From positions 76,667 to 140,666 of the forward strand of contig NZ_JACAKB010000004.1 of NCBI RefSeq assembly GCF_030326305.1: DNA of 64,000 nucleotides, in the 5' to 3' direction. A model generated the notes under the pieces. The model searched no databases. It was not told the origin of the DNA and was given only the letters and a program-made list of their open reading frames with translations. How positions within the stretch are numbered: the stretch's first letter is position 1; each line of letters begins with the position of its first letter. Made by a program: the position numbers and the translations under genes. The stretch is from Myroides odoratimimus. Its GTDB lineage: Bacteria > Bacteroidota > Bacteroidia > Flavobacteriales > Flavobacteriaceae. Of this stretch, positions 1 through 8,806 are shown piece by piece.

Positions 1-947
1 ATACCATTGTAGCCTTGTCTTTCTCTATTATTATCTTTATACTCATCAATATACTGTAATGTATTACCTTTATTATCTAAATATTGGTTGTTATTACGAT
101 TATATCCTTTTGTTTTAGTATCTCTATATGATAAAGTAGTGTAGAAGTTATATTTTTCTCCTCTAATATTCACATTACCATTTAATTCATAGTTACGAGG
201 ATCTCCTATAGTCCCTGTGATATTACCATTAATACCTTGTGCTTTACCTTTCTTAAGTACAATATTAATAATACCAGCACCTCCTTCAGCTTCATATCTT
301 GCTGATGGGTTAGTGATTACTTCTACTTTTTCGATTGACTCAGCAGATAAGATACGCATTGCTTCTTGGATGTTATTAGCAAGACCAGTAGGTTTTCCAT
401 CAATAAGTACTTTTACATTCTCGTTACCACGTAAACTAACAGCACCTTCACTATCTACAGTTACTGAAGGAACGTTGTCTAACACATCTCCTGCAGTACC
501 CCCTTTTACAATCATATCTTCTCCTACATTGTAAACTTTTTTGTCAAGTTTAATGTCCACAGTAGACTTCTCAGCAATGACCATTACTTCATCTAGCATT
601 TGATTGTCATCTGTAACTTTTTTAATACCTATATTAGTATTTCCATTTACAGCTACTTTGCGCAATTCGATAGTTTTAAAACCTAAGTATTCTATGCGTA
701 TTAAGTATGATCCATCAGGTACATTAAAAGAGTATTGCCCCTTTGAGTCAGTCATACCTCCAGAGACAATATCAGCATTGTTCTCATTTTGTGCAAAGAC
801 ACTCGCATATTCTAAAGGAAGATTTGTAGCAGCTTCTACTACAGTACCAGTTACAGTACTTTGTTTAGAGTTCTGAGCTAATGCTGTTACTCCAAACATT
901 AGAGTTAACAGCATTAGAAGAACTTTTGTAGTTTTTAATCTTTTCAT
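1..947 (-). CDS. TonB-dependent receptor / outer-membrane beta-barrel protein, N-terminal part (runs off the window)
   Basis: The reverse strand is open from an ATG at 947 to the first base of the window, giving about 315 residues with no stop. Reading it gives a signal peptide (MKRLKTTKVLLMLLTLM..., cleavage near ALAQ), a CarboxypepD_reg-like beta-sandwich at about residues 30-115 (GTVVEAATNLPLEYASV, SYLIRIEYLGF), then a plug domain (LDNVPSVTVD, VSLRGNENVKVLIDGKP, YEAEGGAGIINIVLKKG) and the first barrel strands. This order is that of the OMP_b-brl_3 type of Bacteroidota TonB-dependent receptors. Ligand unknown. The barrel and C-terminus lie outside the window, so completeness cannot be judged. 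Confidence 0.85.
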   Translation of the reverse strand, partial: MKRLKTTKVLLMLLTLMFGVTALAQNSKQSTVTGTVVEAATNLPLEYASVFAQNENNADIVSGGMTDSKGQYSFNVPDGSYLIRIEYLGFKTIELRKVAVNGNTNIGIKKVTDDNQMLDEVMVIAEKSTVDIKLDKKVYNVGEDMIVKGGTAGDVLDNVPSVTVDSEGAVSLRGNENVKVLIDGKPTGLANNIQEAMRILSAESIEKVEVITNPSARYEAEGGAGIINIVLKKGKAQGINGNITGTIGDPRNYELNGNVNIRGEKYNFYTTLSYRDTKTKGYNRNNNQYLDNKGNTLQYIDEYKDNNRERQGYNG

Positions 948-1031
948 TATAGTCGTTAGTTTTATATCTATTAGACTATAATACGTGGTGAAGGTTTAAA
1001 AACAGAATAGTTAATAAATTGTTAATTTGCC

Positions 1032-1373
1032 TTACAGGATTTCATGTATCTTTTCTGTAGGTCTTGCGATAACAGCTTTAGGGCCATTAACAACAATTGG
1101 TCTTTCAATCAGCTTTGGGTTTAAAACCATAGCTTCGATTATCTCGTCATCGCTCAATGTATTACTTCCAAAAGTATCTTTCCAAAAGGCATCTTTTGTA
1201 CGAACTAAATCAATTGGATTGTAATTGAGTTTTTTTAGTATTGTCTTTACATCATTTTCAGTAAGGTCTGCATCCAAATATTTTATAATTTTGTATGCTA
1301 CGCCTTGCTCTTCCATGAAAGCAATACTTTCGCGTGATTTGCTACAACGCGGATTGTGATAAATTGTGATCAT
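1032..1373 (-). CDS. arsC: ArsC/Spx-family arsenate reductase-like protein
   Basis: A 113-residue thioredoxin-fold protein with the glutaredoxin-linked ArsC active site near the N-terminus (HNPRCSKSR; Cys10, Arg14) and the family C-terminal pattern (NPKLIERPIVV, RPTEKIHEIL). Length matches the ArsC/YfgD group. In the classical enzymes Cys reduces arsenate to arsenite using glutathione and glutaredoxin. No ars regulator, efflux pump or arsenite transporter lies nearby, so a role in arsenic resistance is unsupported and a generic thiol role is possible. It is divergent from the CPBP gene at 1416. Confidence 0.85.
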   Translation of the reverse strand: MITIYHNPRCSKSRESIAFMEEQGVAYKIIKYLDADLTENDVKTILKKLNYNPIDLVRTKDAFWKDTFGSNTLSDDEIIEAMVLNPKLIERPIVVNGPKAVIARPTEKIHEIL

Positions 1374-1391
1374 AAATAAGGAATTTTATAC

Positions 1392-1399
1392 CAAATATA
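1392..1399 (-). promoter_or_regulatory. Putative -7 element for arsC
   Basis: On the minus strand this reads TATATTTG, an exact match to the Bacteroidota -7 consensus TAnnTTTG, 18 nt upstream of the arsC start. No convincing TTG -33 element is found at the usual 17-23 nt spacing, so this is a partial promoter match. Confidence 0.4.
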
Positions 1400-1415
1400 G
1401 TACATTTTTTGAGAT

Positions 1416-2321
1416 ATGGGAATTATTGAACAGTTATTGAGAATAAACAAAAGTCAGAAACTTTGGTATTATTTACCTTTTTCGTTATTTTTTTTAGGGA
1501 TTATGCTCCTAAATTGGATTTCTTTAAGATATTCGGCTATATCTACTAATGAAATCATAAAAATGAATATTGATAAATTTGGTAAAAATATCAATTTTTT
1601 GATAACGATAGGGCCATTAGTTTTCATGTTTATATTTCTAATAGCTTGGGTATTAGTAGTTCATAGGCAGAGTCTGCTAAGCCTTACTACCTCTAGAAGC
1701 AAGGTAGATTGGAAGAGAGTATTATTTGCTTTTTCTCTGTGGAGTTTTGTGATTATAGCTTTCTTTATTTACGGGTATATAGCTTCTCCTGAAGATTATG
1801 TCTTTTCGTTTAAGCTTTGGCCTTTTTTAATATTTTTATTGTTTGCTATTATTTTAATTCCTTTACAGACTAGTTTTGAAGAGTATTTTATGCGTTCTTA
1901 TTTAATGCAAGGAATAGGTTTAGCTACTCGTAGTAGAGCAGTTGCTTTGTTTGCAACTTCTATTTTATTTGGTTTAATGCATTTAGCTAATCCTGAAGTA
2001 GAGAAGATAGGGTTTAGTATCATGATTTATTATATTGGAACAGGGTTCTTTCTTGGAATTATTACATTAATGGATGACGGGGTAGAATTAGCCTTAGGTT
2101 TTCATGCAGCGAATAACTTAATAGGAGTGCTTTTAGTTACTTCTGACTGGACTGCTTTTCAGACAAACTCTATTTTTACCAATGTTAATTCAGAAAGTGT
2201 TATCTCTCCGTGGGAATATATTATCCAAGTCGGCGTTGTATTACCTCTAGTGATTTTAGTCTTTGCTAGAAAGTATAAGTGGAAGAATTGGAAACATCAG
2301 TTATTTGGTAGAGTAAGATAA
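1416..2321 (+). CDS. CPBP-family intramembrane glutamic protease
   Basis: A 301-residue multi-pass membrane protein with about seven or eight hydrophobic segments. It carries the CPBP (Abi/Rce1-like) motifs: motif 1 EExxxR (Glu155, Glu156, Arg160), motif 2 FxxxH (FGLMH, His189) and motif 3 HxxxN (His230 to Asn234). These residues form the active site of Rce1-type intramembrane proteases. The substrate is unknown; bacterial members have been linked to bacteriocin immunity and to membrane-protein processing. It lies 11 bp before menE and 14 bp separate menE from glsA, suggesting one transcript of three genes. Confidence 0.85.
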   Translation: MGIIEQLLRINKSQKLWYYLPFSLFFLGIMLLNWISLRYSAISTNEIIKMNIDKFGKNINFLITIGPLVFMFIFLIAWVLVVHRQSLLSLTTSRSKVDWKRVLFAFSLWSFVIIAFFIYGYIASPEDYVFSFKLWPFLIFLLFAIILIPLQTSFEEYFMRSYLMQGIGLATRSRAVALFATSILFGLMHLANPEVEKIGFSIMIYYIGTGFFLGIITLMDDGVELALGFHAANNLIGVLLVTSDWTAFQTNSIFTNVNSESVISPWEYIIQVGVVLPLVILVFARKYKWKNWKHQLFGRVR

Positions 2322-2332
2322 AAGAGTAAATT

Positions 2333-3364
2333 ATGGAATTGAATTATATACACCCTAACTTTAAGTTGAATGGTAACACTTATACGATAGAGGAGTTGAT
2401 TACATTGGCTAAAGAATGGGAACTAGGAACTCAAGAATATTTGGTTGATTTAGGAAAACTTATTATAGAATGGTTTAATACGAATGATTATGTAAGCTTG
2501 ACTACATCAGGTACTACAGGACCTCCTAAAACTATACATTTAAAGAAAGAAGCTATGATTTGTTCTGCTAAAGCGACTGCTTCTTTTTTTGAAATAGCGA
2601 CAGGTAGTAGTGCTCTTTTGTGTATGTCTACGAAGTTTGTCGGTGGGAAACTTATGTTTATTAGATCTTTAATTATTGGTTGGTCTTTAGATGTTAAAGA
2701 ACCTACTGCAAGGCCATTAGAGCAGAATACAAAGTTATATGACTTTGTAGCGATGGTGCCTATGCAGGTAGAAAATTCAATAGAGGAATTGAATAAGGTG
2801 AAGACTCTTATTATAGGGGGAGCAAAAGTGAACCAGAGTTTAGCAAATAAGCTAAAACAACTTACTACTAAAGTATATGAGACTTACGGTATGACAGAAA
2901 CAATCACTCATATAGCTGCTAAACGAATAGGTATAGAATCTTTTTCAGTGCTTTCTCATGCGACAGTTAGTCAAGATGAAAGAGGGTGTTTAGTGATCTC
3001 TGCCCCTACTGTTAATCCGGAATTAGTTGTTACCAATGATTTAGTGGAAATTATTAATAGTAAGGAATTTAAGTGGCTTGGAAGAGCAGATAATGTCATT
3101 AATAGCGGAGGTGTAAAACTTTTTCCTGAGCAAATAGAAGAAAAGTTGTCAAAGAGGATTCCTTATCGTTTCTTTGTGGCGAGTAAAGAAGATACTTACT
3201 TAGGTAATAAACTAGTATTAGTTATTGAAAGTGAGCAGTATACTTTACCTAATGATATATTTGTGGAGCTTGGTAAGTACGAGAAACCTCGTGAAGTACA
3301 GTTTGTTTCTAAATTTATAGAAACTGAAACAGGCAAAATAATAAGAAAGAAGAATATTCAATAA
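2333..3364 (+). CDS. menE: o-succinylbenzoate-CoA ligase-like AMP-binding enzyme
   Basis: A 343-residue ANL-superfamily adenylating enzyme. The phosphate loop is TTSGTTGPPKTIHLKK at about residues 58-73, followed by the A5 motif YGMTETITH and the A7/A8 region WLGRADNVINSGGVKLFPEQIE. The conserved C-terminal lysine is probably in TETGKIIRKK. MenE converts o-succinylbenzoate to its CoA thioester in menaquinone synthesis. The protein is shorter than E. coli MenE (about 450 aa), which is usual for flavobacterial versions. No other men gene is in the window; the CPBP gene precedes it and a glutaminase follows, so the assignment rests on similarity and not on a men operon. Confidence 0.75.
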   Translation: MELNYIHPNFKLNGNTYTIEELITLAKEWELGTQEYLVDLGKLIIEWFNTNDYVSLTTSGTTGPPKTIHLKKEAMICSAKATASFFEIATGSSALLCMSTKFVGGKLMFIRSLIIGWSLDVKEPTARPLEQNTKLYDFVAMVPMQVENSIEELNKVKTLIIGGAKVNQSLANKLKQLTTKVYETYGMTETITHIAAKRIGIESFSVLSHATVSQDERGCLVISAPTVNPELVVTNDLVEIINSKEFKWLGRADNVINSGGVKLFPEQIEEKLSKRIPYRFFVASKEDTYLGNKLVLVIESEQYTLPNDIFVELGKYEKPREVQFVSKFIETETGKIIRKKNIQ

Positions 3365-3378
3365 ACTAGATTAATAAC

Positions 3379-4404
3379 ATGAAGAAGAATAGTGTAAGTA
3401 ACATTATCCTAAGCTGGGTTGTAGCATGTTTAGTTTCTTTTGGTGGAACTGCTTATGCTAAGAAGATAATTAGAAATGGTGATAGTACCAATCTAATTAC
3501 TAATGAGATGTTAGAACGTATTTTAGAGAAAAATAGAATACATGTTGGAGAAGGAAAAGTCGCAGACTATATCCCCGAACTGAGCAAGGTTAATGCCAGC
3601 GCTATCGCATTTTCTGTAGTAAAGCAGAATGGAGAAGTTGTTAATGTAGGGGATGTATCACAGAAGTTTACGATTCAGAGTATTTCTAAAGTAATAGCGC
3701 TGATGGTAGCAGTAGAGGAGTTAGGAGAGAAAGAAGTGTTTTCTAAAGCAGGGTATTATGGAACGGACAAACCTTTTAATCATTATGCTAACTTAGAGAC
3801 TAAAGGAAAGCCTCTTAATCCTTTAATGAATGCTGGTGCTATACTTACTACAGCATTATTAGGTGGAGATAATGATGAAGCATTTCAGAAGATTCTAGAG
3901 ATGGTTCGTTATATCACGAAGAACGACGCAATAGGTTATAGTCATTCTGTATATATGTCTGAGAGAGAAACAGGACATAGAAACAGAGGTATATTCCATC
4001 TATTAAAGAATAATGGTCTAATCGAAGGAGAAGAGAATAGATTAGATAATTATTTTAAACAATGTTCTATAGAAGTTACAGCAGAAGATTTAGCTAAGAT
4101 TGGTTATTTCTTTGCTAATCAGTGTACTCGTTTTGATGGAGATACGAAGTATAAAAACTCGGAGATGTCTAAGTTAGTACAGTCACAGATGTTAATTGCA
4201 GGGATGTATGAATTTAGTGGAGAGTATGCTCGTACAGTAGGTTTGCCTAGTAAGTCTGGAGTAGGAGGAGGTATCGTTGTTTCTGTGCCAAATAGAATCG
4301 GAATAGGGACTTTCAGCCCTGGATTAGATACACAGGGTAACTCTGTAGTAGGATACCACATGATCTTAGATTTAGTAAATGAATTAAACCTAAGTATCTT
4401 TTAA
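3379..4404 (+). CDS. glsA: Glutaminase A with N-terminal signal peptide (periplasmic or exported)
   Basis: A 341-residue serine-dependent beta-lactamase-like glutaminase. The catalytic SxxK is Ser101-Ile-Ser-Lys104 in FTIQSISKV. Family patterns follow: NPLMNAGAI, SERETGHRNR, the AEDLAKIGYFFAN block, and GVGGGIVVSVPN near the C-terminus. It hydrolyses glutamine to glutamate and ammonia. Unlike the cytosolic E. coli GlsA proteins, this one begins with a typical signal peptide (MKKNSVSNIILSWVVACLVSF..., cleavage near AYA-KK), which predicts a periplasmic or surface location. It is the third gene after the CPBP protease and menE and is followed by a bidirectional terminator. Confidence 0.9.
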   Translation: MKKNSVSNIILSWVVACLVSFGGTAYAKKIIRNGDSTNLITNEMLERILEKNRIHVGEGKVADYIPELSKVNASAIAFSVVKQNGEVVNVGDVSQKFTIQSISKVIALMVAVEELGEKEVFSKAGYYGTDKPFNHYANLETKGKPLNPLMNAGAILTTALLGGDNDEAFQKILEMVRYITKNDAIGYSHSVYMSERETGHRNRGIFHLLKNNGLIEGEENRLDNYFKQCSIEVTAEDLAKIGYFFANQCTRFDGDTKYKNSEMSKLVQSQMLIAGMYEFSGEYARTVGLPSKSGVGGGIVVSVPNRIGIGTFSPGLDTQGNSVVGYHMILDLVNELNLSIF

Positions 4405-4432
4405 TAGATAAGAATAGTACTTATAAATAGAA

Positions 4433-4464
4433 AAAGCCAACTGATAACAGTTGGCTTTCTTTTT
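4433..4464. terminator. Bidirectional rho-independent terminator between glsA and ndk
   Basis: A perfect 11-bp stem (AAAGCCAACTG / CAGTTGGCTTT, 4433-4443 and 4448-4458) with an ATAA loop. T residues follow on the plus side and an A run lies on the other side, so it can serve both convergent genes. Confidence 0.85.
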
Positions 4465-4492
4465 GGGTGCAAATATAATCTATTGCAAATTC

Positions 4493-4912
4493 TTAGAATT
4501 GCTCTCTTCCTGAGAAGTGGAAAGCAGACTCGATAGCAGCGTTCTCGTCGCTATCAGATCCGTGTACTGCATTTTCACCAATTGATTTTGCATATTTTTT
4601 ACGGATAGTACCTTCAGCAGCTTCAGCTGGGTTAGTAGCACCGATTAATTTTCTGAAATCTTCTACAGCGTTCTCTTTTTCTAAGATAGCTGCTACGATT
4701 GGACCTCTAGACATGAATTCAACTAATTCTCCATAGAAAGGTCTTTCACTGTGTACTTCATAGAATTTTTGAGCATCTCTTACAGTTAATTGAGTTAACT
4801 TCATAGATACGATTTTAAATCCTCCTTCAGTAATCATGTTGATGATTCCACCGATATTACCTGCTTCTACAGCATCAGGTTTAATCATTGTAAAAGTTCT
4901 GTTCGTTGCCAT
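4493..4912 (-). CDS. ndk: Nucleoside diphosphate kinase
   Basis: A 139-residue protein of normal Ndk length. It starts [15 protein letters not shown], contains the nucleotide-binding region, and has the phospho-histidine motif NAVHGSDS with His117. It transfers the gamma phosphate of ATP to nucleoside diphosphates through a phospho-His intermediate. It has its own -7 match upstream and a terminator downstream, and is separated by 88 bp from pncB, so it is probably a single transcription unit. Confidence 0.97.
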   Translation of the reverse strand: MATNRTFTMIKPDAVEAGNIGGIINMITEGGFKIVSMKLTQLTVRDAQKFYEVHSERPFYGELVEFMSRGPIVAAILEKENAVEDFRKLIGATNPAEAAEGTIRKKYAKSIGENAVHGSDSDENAAIESAFHFSGREQF

Positions 4913-4934
4913 TATTCTTAAATTTAATTTATTG

Positions 4935-4942
4935 CAAAAATA
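4935..4942 (-). promoter_or_regulatory. Putative -7 element for ndk
   Basis: The minus strand reads TATTTTTG, an exact TAnnTTTG match, 22 nt upstream of the ndk start codon. A TTTTG lies 15 nt further upstream, closer than the usual spacing. Confidence 0.45.
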
Positions 4943-5000
4943 GTCTTTTAAATATTACAAAAGTGATAATATTTATAAAAAAGTGTGGTTTTAATCACTT

Positions 5001-6197
5001 TTATTTAGAAACAGGAATCTCTAATAATCTCTGCGCTAATTCTATCATCTCTGGAGTTCCTGTGTGCTTTTTAGGCTCATCAGATAGTTTCACTACATCT
5101 GTCCAATATCCTCCTTCTGGAAGAGCCTGAGACATCTTGATTACGATATTCATAGCATCTAATCCTACATCATTAGTAAAGTCTGTACCGATACCAAATG
5201 ACATTCCTATTCTTCCTTTGCAGTGATTAGCGATGCGCTCTACTTTTTCAGGATTTAATCCATCAGAGAAGATAATTGTCTTCTGAGTAGGGTCTATATT
5301 TAATGATTTATAGTGTGCGATAACTTGATCGGCGAAGTCTAGTGGATCTCCACTATCATGTCTAACCCCATCAAATAACTTAGCAAACTTCTTATCAAAC
5401 TGTTCAAAGAAAACTTTACTCGTATAGGTATCGGTTAACGCGATTCCTAGATCTCCTCTATAAGTGTCTACCCAATGTTCTAACCCCATTGAGTTTGCCA
5501 TTTTAAAACCATACTTAGCTGCGTGGAACATAAACCATTCGTGAGCATGTGTTCCGATTGGTTTAGTGTTATACTTCATCGCTAAGTGTACATTACTCGT
5601 CCCGATGAAGCTACCGTCGCCATATTGTTTTAAAGTATCCACTACTAGTTGATGTACTGCATAAGAGTGTCTTCTTCTAGTACCGAATTCAGCAATAGTA
5701 ATCCCTAATTCTTTGTATTTCTCTATTTTGTTACGCGTATTCGCAATAACCTTTTCAGAAGAGTCTCTTTCAGAATTAGTCATTTTATAATATAGCTCAC
5801 AGATAATAGACATTAGAGGTACCTCCCATAAGATAGTTCTATACCAATATCCTTTGATATGTACTTCTAGATCTTGCCCATCTTGTGATATTTCTATTTC
5901 TGACGGATCATAGTGATACCCTTGTAAGAAGTCTAGATAAGTAGGGTCTAAGTAAGGACAAGTCTTTTCTAAGAATATCTTCTCTGCTTTTGTTAGTTTT
6001 AGTTTTGCCATTTCGTCTACAGCAGAGCGCAACGCTTCAGCAAAACCTGGGGGGTATTTATGTTGTCCTCTATTGATAAAGATATAGGACGCTTTAGCAT
6101 AAGGGAATTGTTTAATAGCAGCGTACTGCATCGTAAACTTATAGAAATCGTTATCTAATATAGATACGATAACTTGGTTAGTGTTCATTGCTTCCAT
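5001..6197 (-). CDS. pncB: Nicotinate phosphoribosyltransferase
   Basis: A 398-residue protein matching PncB over its full length. It contains the N-terminal DNDFYKFTMQYA pattern, the FGTRRRHSY block with the histidine that is phosphorylated in this family, GTSNVHLA, GTHAHEWF and the phosphoribosyl-binding region FSDGLNPEKV. It makes nicotinate mononucleotide from nicotinate and PRPP with ATP hydrolysis, the Preiss-Handler salvage step to NAD. The start could also be the second Met at 6188. It is last in a tight leftward operon: ABC exporter, DUF2971 protein, pncB, with gaps of 0 and 6 bp. Confidence 0.95.
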   Translation of the reverse strand: MEAMNTNQVIVSILDNDFYKFTMQYAAIKQFPYAKASYIFINRGQHKYPPGFAEALRSAVDEMAKLKLTKAEKIFLEKTCPYLDPTYLDFLQGYHYDPSEIEISQDGQDLEVHIKGYWYRTILWEVPLMSIICELYYKMTNSERDSSEKVIANTRNKIEKYKELGITIAEFGTRRRHSYAVHQLVVDTLKQYGDGSFIGTSNVHLAMKYNTKPIGTHAHEWFMFHAAKYGFKMANSMGLEHWVDTYRGDLGIALTDTYTSKVFFEQFDKKFAKLFDGVRHDSGDPLDFADQVIAHYKSLNIDPTQKTIIFSDGLNPEKVERIANHCKGRIGMSFGIGTDFTNDVGLDAMNIVIKMSQALPEGGYWTDVVKLSDEPKKHTGTPEMIELAQRLLEIPVSK

Positions 6198-6203
6198 AGT
6201 TTT

Positions 6204-6905
6204 TTAGATTAATATATCACTTTCTAAGTCAGATTTCTCCACATGAAATTTGAAGTTTAACTTATGCATTAGCTCTAATACTAAGTTTTTGTACCAATTC
6301 TCTGACTTAGGATGAATATAAATTTTTTCTATTAATTGTTCGATATCCACATGTATTTTAATGCCCTCATTGACTTCTATACCCAGAGGGCTAACATCTG
6401 AGATAATACGAACCTCTTTTTCGTATTGAAAACTTTGTCTTTTGAACAAGAATGGAAAGAACTCATCGTCAAAAGGAATAAACTCTCTTTTGTAATCAAT
6501 GTAGTTTACTTCTCCTATGTATTGGTCTATTCGGTTTTCTACAGAGACCGCTTTTTGCAGTCGTTCTAGAGTAGATTGAATAGCGATACCTTCTTTGTTT
6601 TTTGTGAATATCTGCCACATTGCGAAAGACTCACATTCATTAAGGTGCCAACTACTGATGACTATATTCTTTCTTTTCTGTTTATAGTGCTGTAAGAAGT
6701 CAGGATTGTCTTGACTGATTCTTTTTATCTCTTCAAAAGTTGGCTCGCTAAATGTCCCTTCATATTGATCTTCAAATTTGTCAGATCTAGACATGAATAG
6801 TTTATTAGACAGTAATAAATCTAAAAACTTAGATAAGTCTAAGTACTTCCATACAACAGTATTCGGATCGCTAGGGAGTGTTATATTTTTACCGTCTTTA
6901 TACAT
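6204..6905 (-). CDS. DUF2971-like protein
   Basis: A 233-residue soluble protein. The N-terminal pattern (VVWKYLDLSKFLDLLLSNKLFMSRSDKFEDQYEG) and the later SSWHLNECESFAMWQIF and FQYEKEVRII blocks resemble DUF2971, a family of unknown function often found near defence or stress genes. It sits without any gap behind the ABC exporter (6906) and 6 bp before pncB, so the three genes are almost certainly co-transcribed. Nothing in the sequence shows a catalytic role. Confidence 0.75.
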   Translation of the reverse strand: MYKDGKNITLPSDPNTVVWKYLDLSKFLDLLLSNKLFMSRSDKFEDQYEGTFSEPTFEEIKRISQDNPDFLQHYKQKRKNIVISSWHLNECESFAMWQIFTKNKEGIAIQSTLERLQKAVSVENRIDQYIGEVNYIDYKREFIPFDDEFFPFLFKRQSFQYEKEVRIISDVSPLGIEVNEGIKIHVDIEQLIEKIYIHPKSENWYKNLVLELMHKLNFKFHVEKSDLESDILI

Positions 6906-8735
6906 TTATTCTAATGATTGTAGTGAAACTAATTTAGAGTAAGTACCATTTAACTGGATTAGCTCTTCATGAGTACCTTGTTCTACTATTTTACCTTTTT
7001 GCATGACTACGATTAAGTCTGCTTTTTGGATTGTAGATAGACGGTGAGCGATGATAATAGACGTTCTATTTTGCATCATATTGTCTAGTGCTACCTGTAC
7101 TAGTTTTTCGCTTTCTGTATCTAATGCAGACGTCGCTTCGTCTAATATCATGATTGGAGGATTCTTAAGCACTGCTCTTGCGATAGACAGACGTTGTTTC
7201 TGTCCTCCAGATAATTTATTTCCAGCATCCCCAATATTGGTATCTATACCATGAGGTAGATCTTTGACGAACTCGTACGCATTAGCTATTTTAAGCGCTT
7301 GCATGATTTCTTCATCTGTAGCATCTTCTTTACCTAGCTTAAGATTGTTCTTGATCGTATCATTGAATAAGATACTATCCTGAGTTACTAGTCCGATAAG
7401 ATCACGTAGGTCGCTCAGCTCTAAGTTACGAATATCTTCGTTATCTATTTTAATTGCTCCTTCATTGATATCCCAGAATCGAGTTAATAAGTTTGCTATC
7501 GTACTCTTACCACTACCAGACTGACCGACTAGCGCTACAGATTTTCCTTTTGGCACTGTGAGAGTAAAATCTTTTAATACGTACTCTTCTTCGTATTTAA
7601 ACGAGATATTATCTACCTCTATTTTATCCTCGAAGCTAGACTTCGCTATTGCATTTTCTTTGCTTTCGATAGGATTATTTTCTTCTAATACCTGTAACAC
7701 GCGCTCTGCAGCAGCATTACCACGTTTTAATGAGTACGAAGCCTTAGACATAGCCTTAGCAGGTGTAAGGATATTATAAGCCATACCGATATAGGCAATA
7801 AATGAAGCACTAGTTAATGTTCCCTCTCCTAGTACTAGATGACCTCCGTATACTAATAATACAGCGATAGTCACGATACCTAAGAATTCACTAAGTGGAG
7901 AAGAAAGGTTCTGGCGGTTAAGGATTTTATTGTTTAAGTCGTAGAATGACATTGTAGAATCTTGAAATTTATCATTAAATGTCTTCTCTGAGTTAAAGCT
8001 TTTGATCACTTTTAGACCAGATAGAGACTCTTCTATGATAGATAAGAAGTACCCTTGTTCTTCAGAAGCCTTTTGTGAACTTTTCTTTAATGATTTACCT
8101 ACTTTAGAAATGATAATCCCTGATATAGGAACAAATATAAATACGAATATGGTCAACTCAGTACTTATCATAAACATAGCTACAATTGTAAATACGATAG
8201 TTAACGGCTCTCTAACTAATACCTCTAAGATCGATAAGAATGAGTGTTGTATCTCTAGTACATCAGAAGTGATTCGAGAAATCACATCCCCTTTTCTTTT
8301 TTCAGAGAAGAATGATAGAGGTAATTCTAATGACTTTTTATACATCGCATTACGAATGTCTTTTAATACCCCATTTCTCAGGAAGGTAATAAAGTACATT
8401 GCCCAGTAGTTGAACAAGTTCTTTAGTAAGAATAAAGATATAATAAGTGCAGCCATTACCATCAACGTATTCTGAGCTCCGTGTTCATCAGAATACATTG
8501 TGATGAAGTAAGACATATATTGTTCTAAATACTCTTTAACAGATGTTATTCCTTGATAAACTGGCTTTTCAGTTATTTTTTCACCAGTGTGAAAAAGCAC
8601 TGTCAACATCGGGATCAATGCCACAAAAGATAGCGCACTGAATAAAGCGTATAGGATATTAAAAAAAATGTTTAGATAGGCATAAGACTTATATGGCTTA
8701 GCGAAGTATATTATCTTCTTAAAGTATTCGTTCAT
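6906..8735 (-). CDS. ABC exporter, fused membrane and ATPase domains (MsbA-like)
   Basis: A 609-residue half-transporter. The first ~330 residues contain six hydrophobic segments of the ABC_membrane type. The nucleotide-binding domain follows with Walker A VGQSGSGKST, Q-loop GLVTQDSILF, signature LSGGQKQR, Walker B IMILDEATSALD and the H-loop IIAHRLST. The fusion implies a homodimer. MsbA-type proteins flip lipid A-core; other members export drugs or peptides. MsbA is the nearest familiar comparison but substrate cannot be read from sequence. It is first in the operon with a DUF2971 gene and pncB and is separated from the mutase upstream by a terminator. Confidence 0.9.
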   Translation of the reverse strand: MNEYFKKIIYFAKPYKSYAYLNIFFNILYALFSALSFVALIPMLTVLFHTGEKITEKPVYQGITSVKEYLEQYMSYFITMYSDEHGAQNTLMVMAALIISLFLLKNLFNYWAMYFITFLRNGVLKDIRNAMYKKSLELPLSFFSEKRKGDVISRITSDVLEIQHSFLSILEVLVREPLTIVFTIVAMFMISTELTIFVFIFVPISGIIISKVGKSLKKSSQKASEEQGYFLSIIEESLSGLKVIKSFNSEKTFNDKFQDSTMSFYDLNNKILNRQNLSSPLSEFLGIVTIAVLLVYGGHLVLGEGTLTSASFIAYIGMAYNILTPAKAMSKASYSLKRGNAAAERVLQVLEENNPIESKENAIAKSSFEDKIEVDNISFKYEEEYVLKDFTLTVPKGKSVALVGQSGSGKSTIANLLTRFWDINEGAIKIDNEDIRNLELSDLRDLIGLVTQDSILFNDTIKNNLKLGKEDATDEEIMQALKIANAYEFVKDLPHGIDTNIGDAGNKLSGGQKQRLSIARAVLKNPPIMILDEATSALDTESEKLVQVALDNMMQNRTSIIIAHRLSTIQKADLIVVMQKGKIVEQGTHEELIQLNGTYSKLVSLQSLE

Positions 8736-8755
8736 ATTTGTTATAATGTAAAAAG

Positions 8756-8763
8756 CAAAAATA
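8756..8763 (-). promoter_or_regulatory. Putative -7 element for the ABC exporter operon
   Basis: The minus strand reads TATTTTTG, an exact TAnnTTTG match, 20 nt upstream of the ABC gene start. The expected -33 position falls in the terminator hairpin of the previous gene, so recognition would rest on the -7 box. Confidence 0.4.
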
Positions 8764-8766
8764 AAG

Positions 8767-8796
8767 AAAAAAAGACTGGTATCACTACCAGTCTTT
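8767..8796 (-). terminator. Rho-independent terminator of the mutase operon
   Basis: An 11-bp perfect stem (8771-8781 with 8786-8796, AAAGACTGGTA / TACCAGTCTTT, loop TCAC). In the leftward direction it is followed by a T run. It lies directly downstream of the mutase stop. Confidence 0.85.
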
Positions 8797-8806
8797 CTTA
8801 TATGTT

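Noticed and set aside
1032-1373. Arsenic resistance operon
   Set aside because: Only an ArsC-like reductase is present; no arsR, arsB/acr3 or arsM neighbours.
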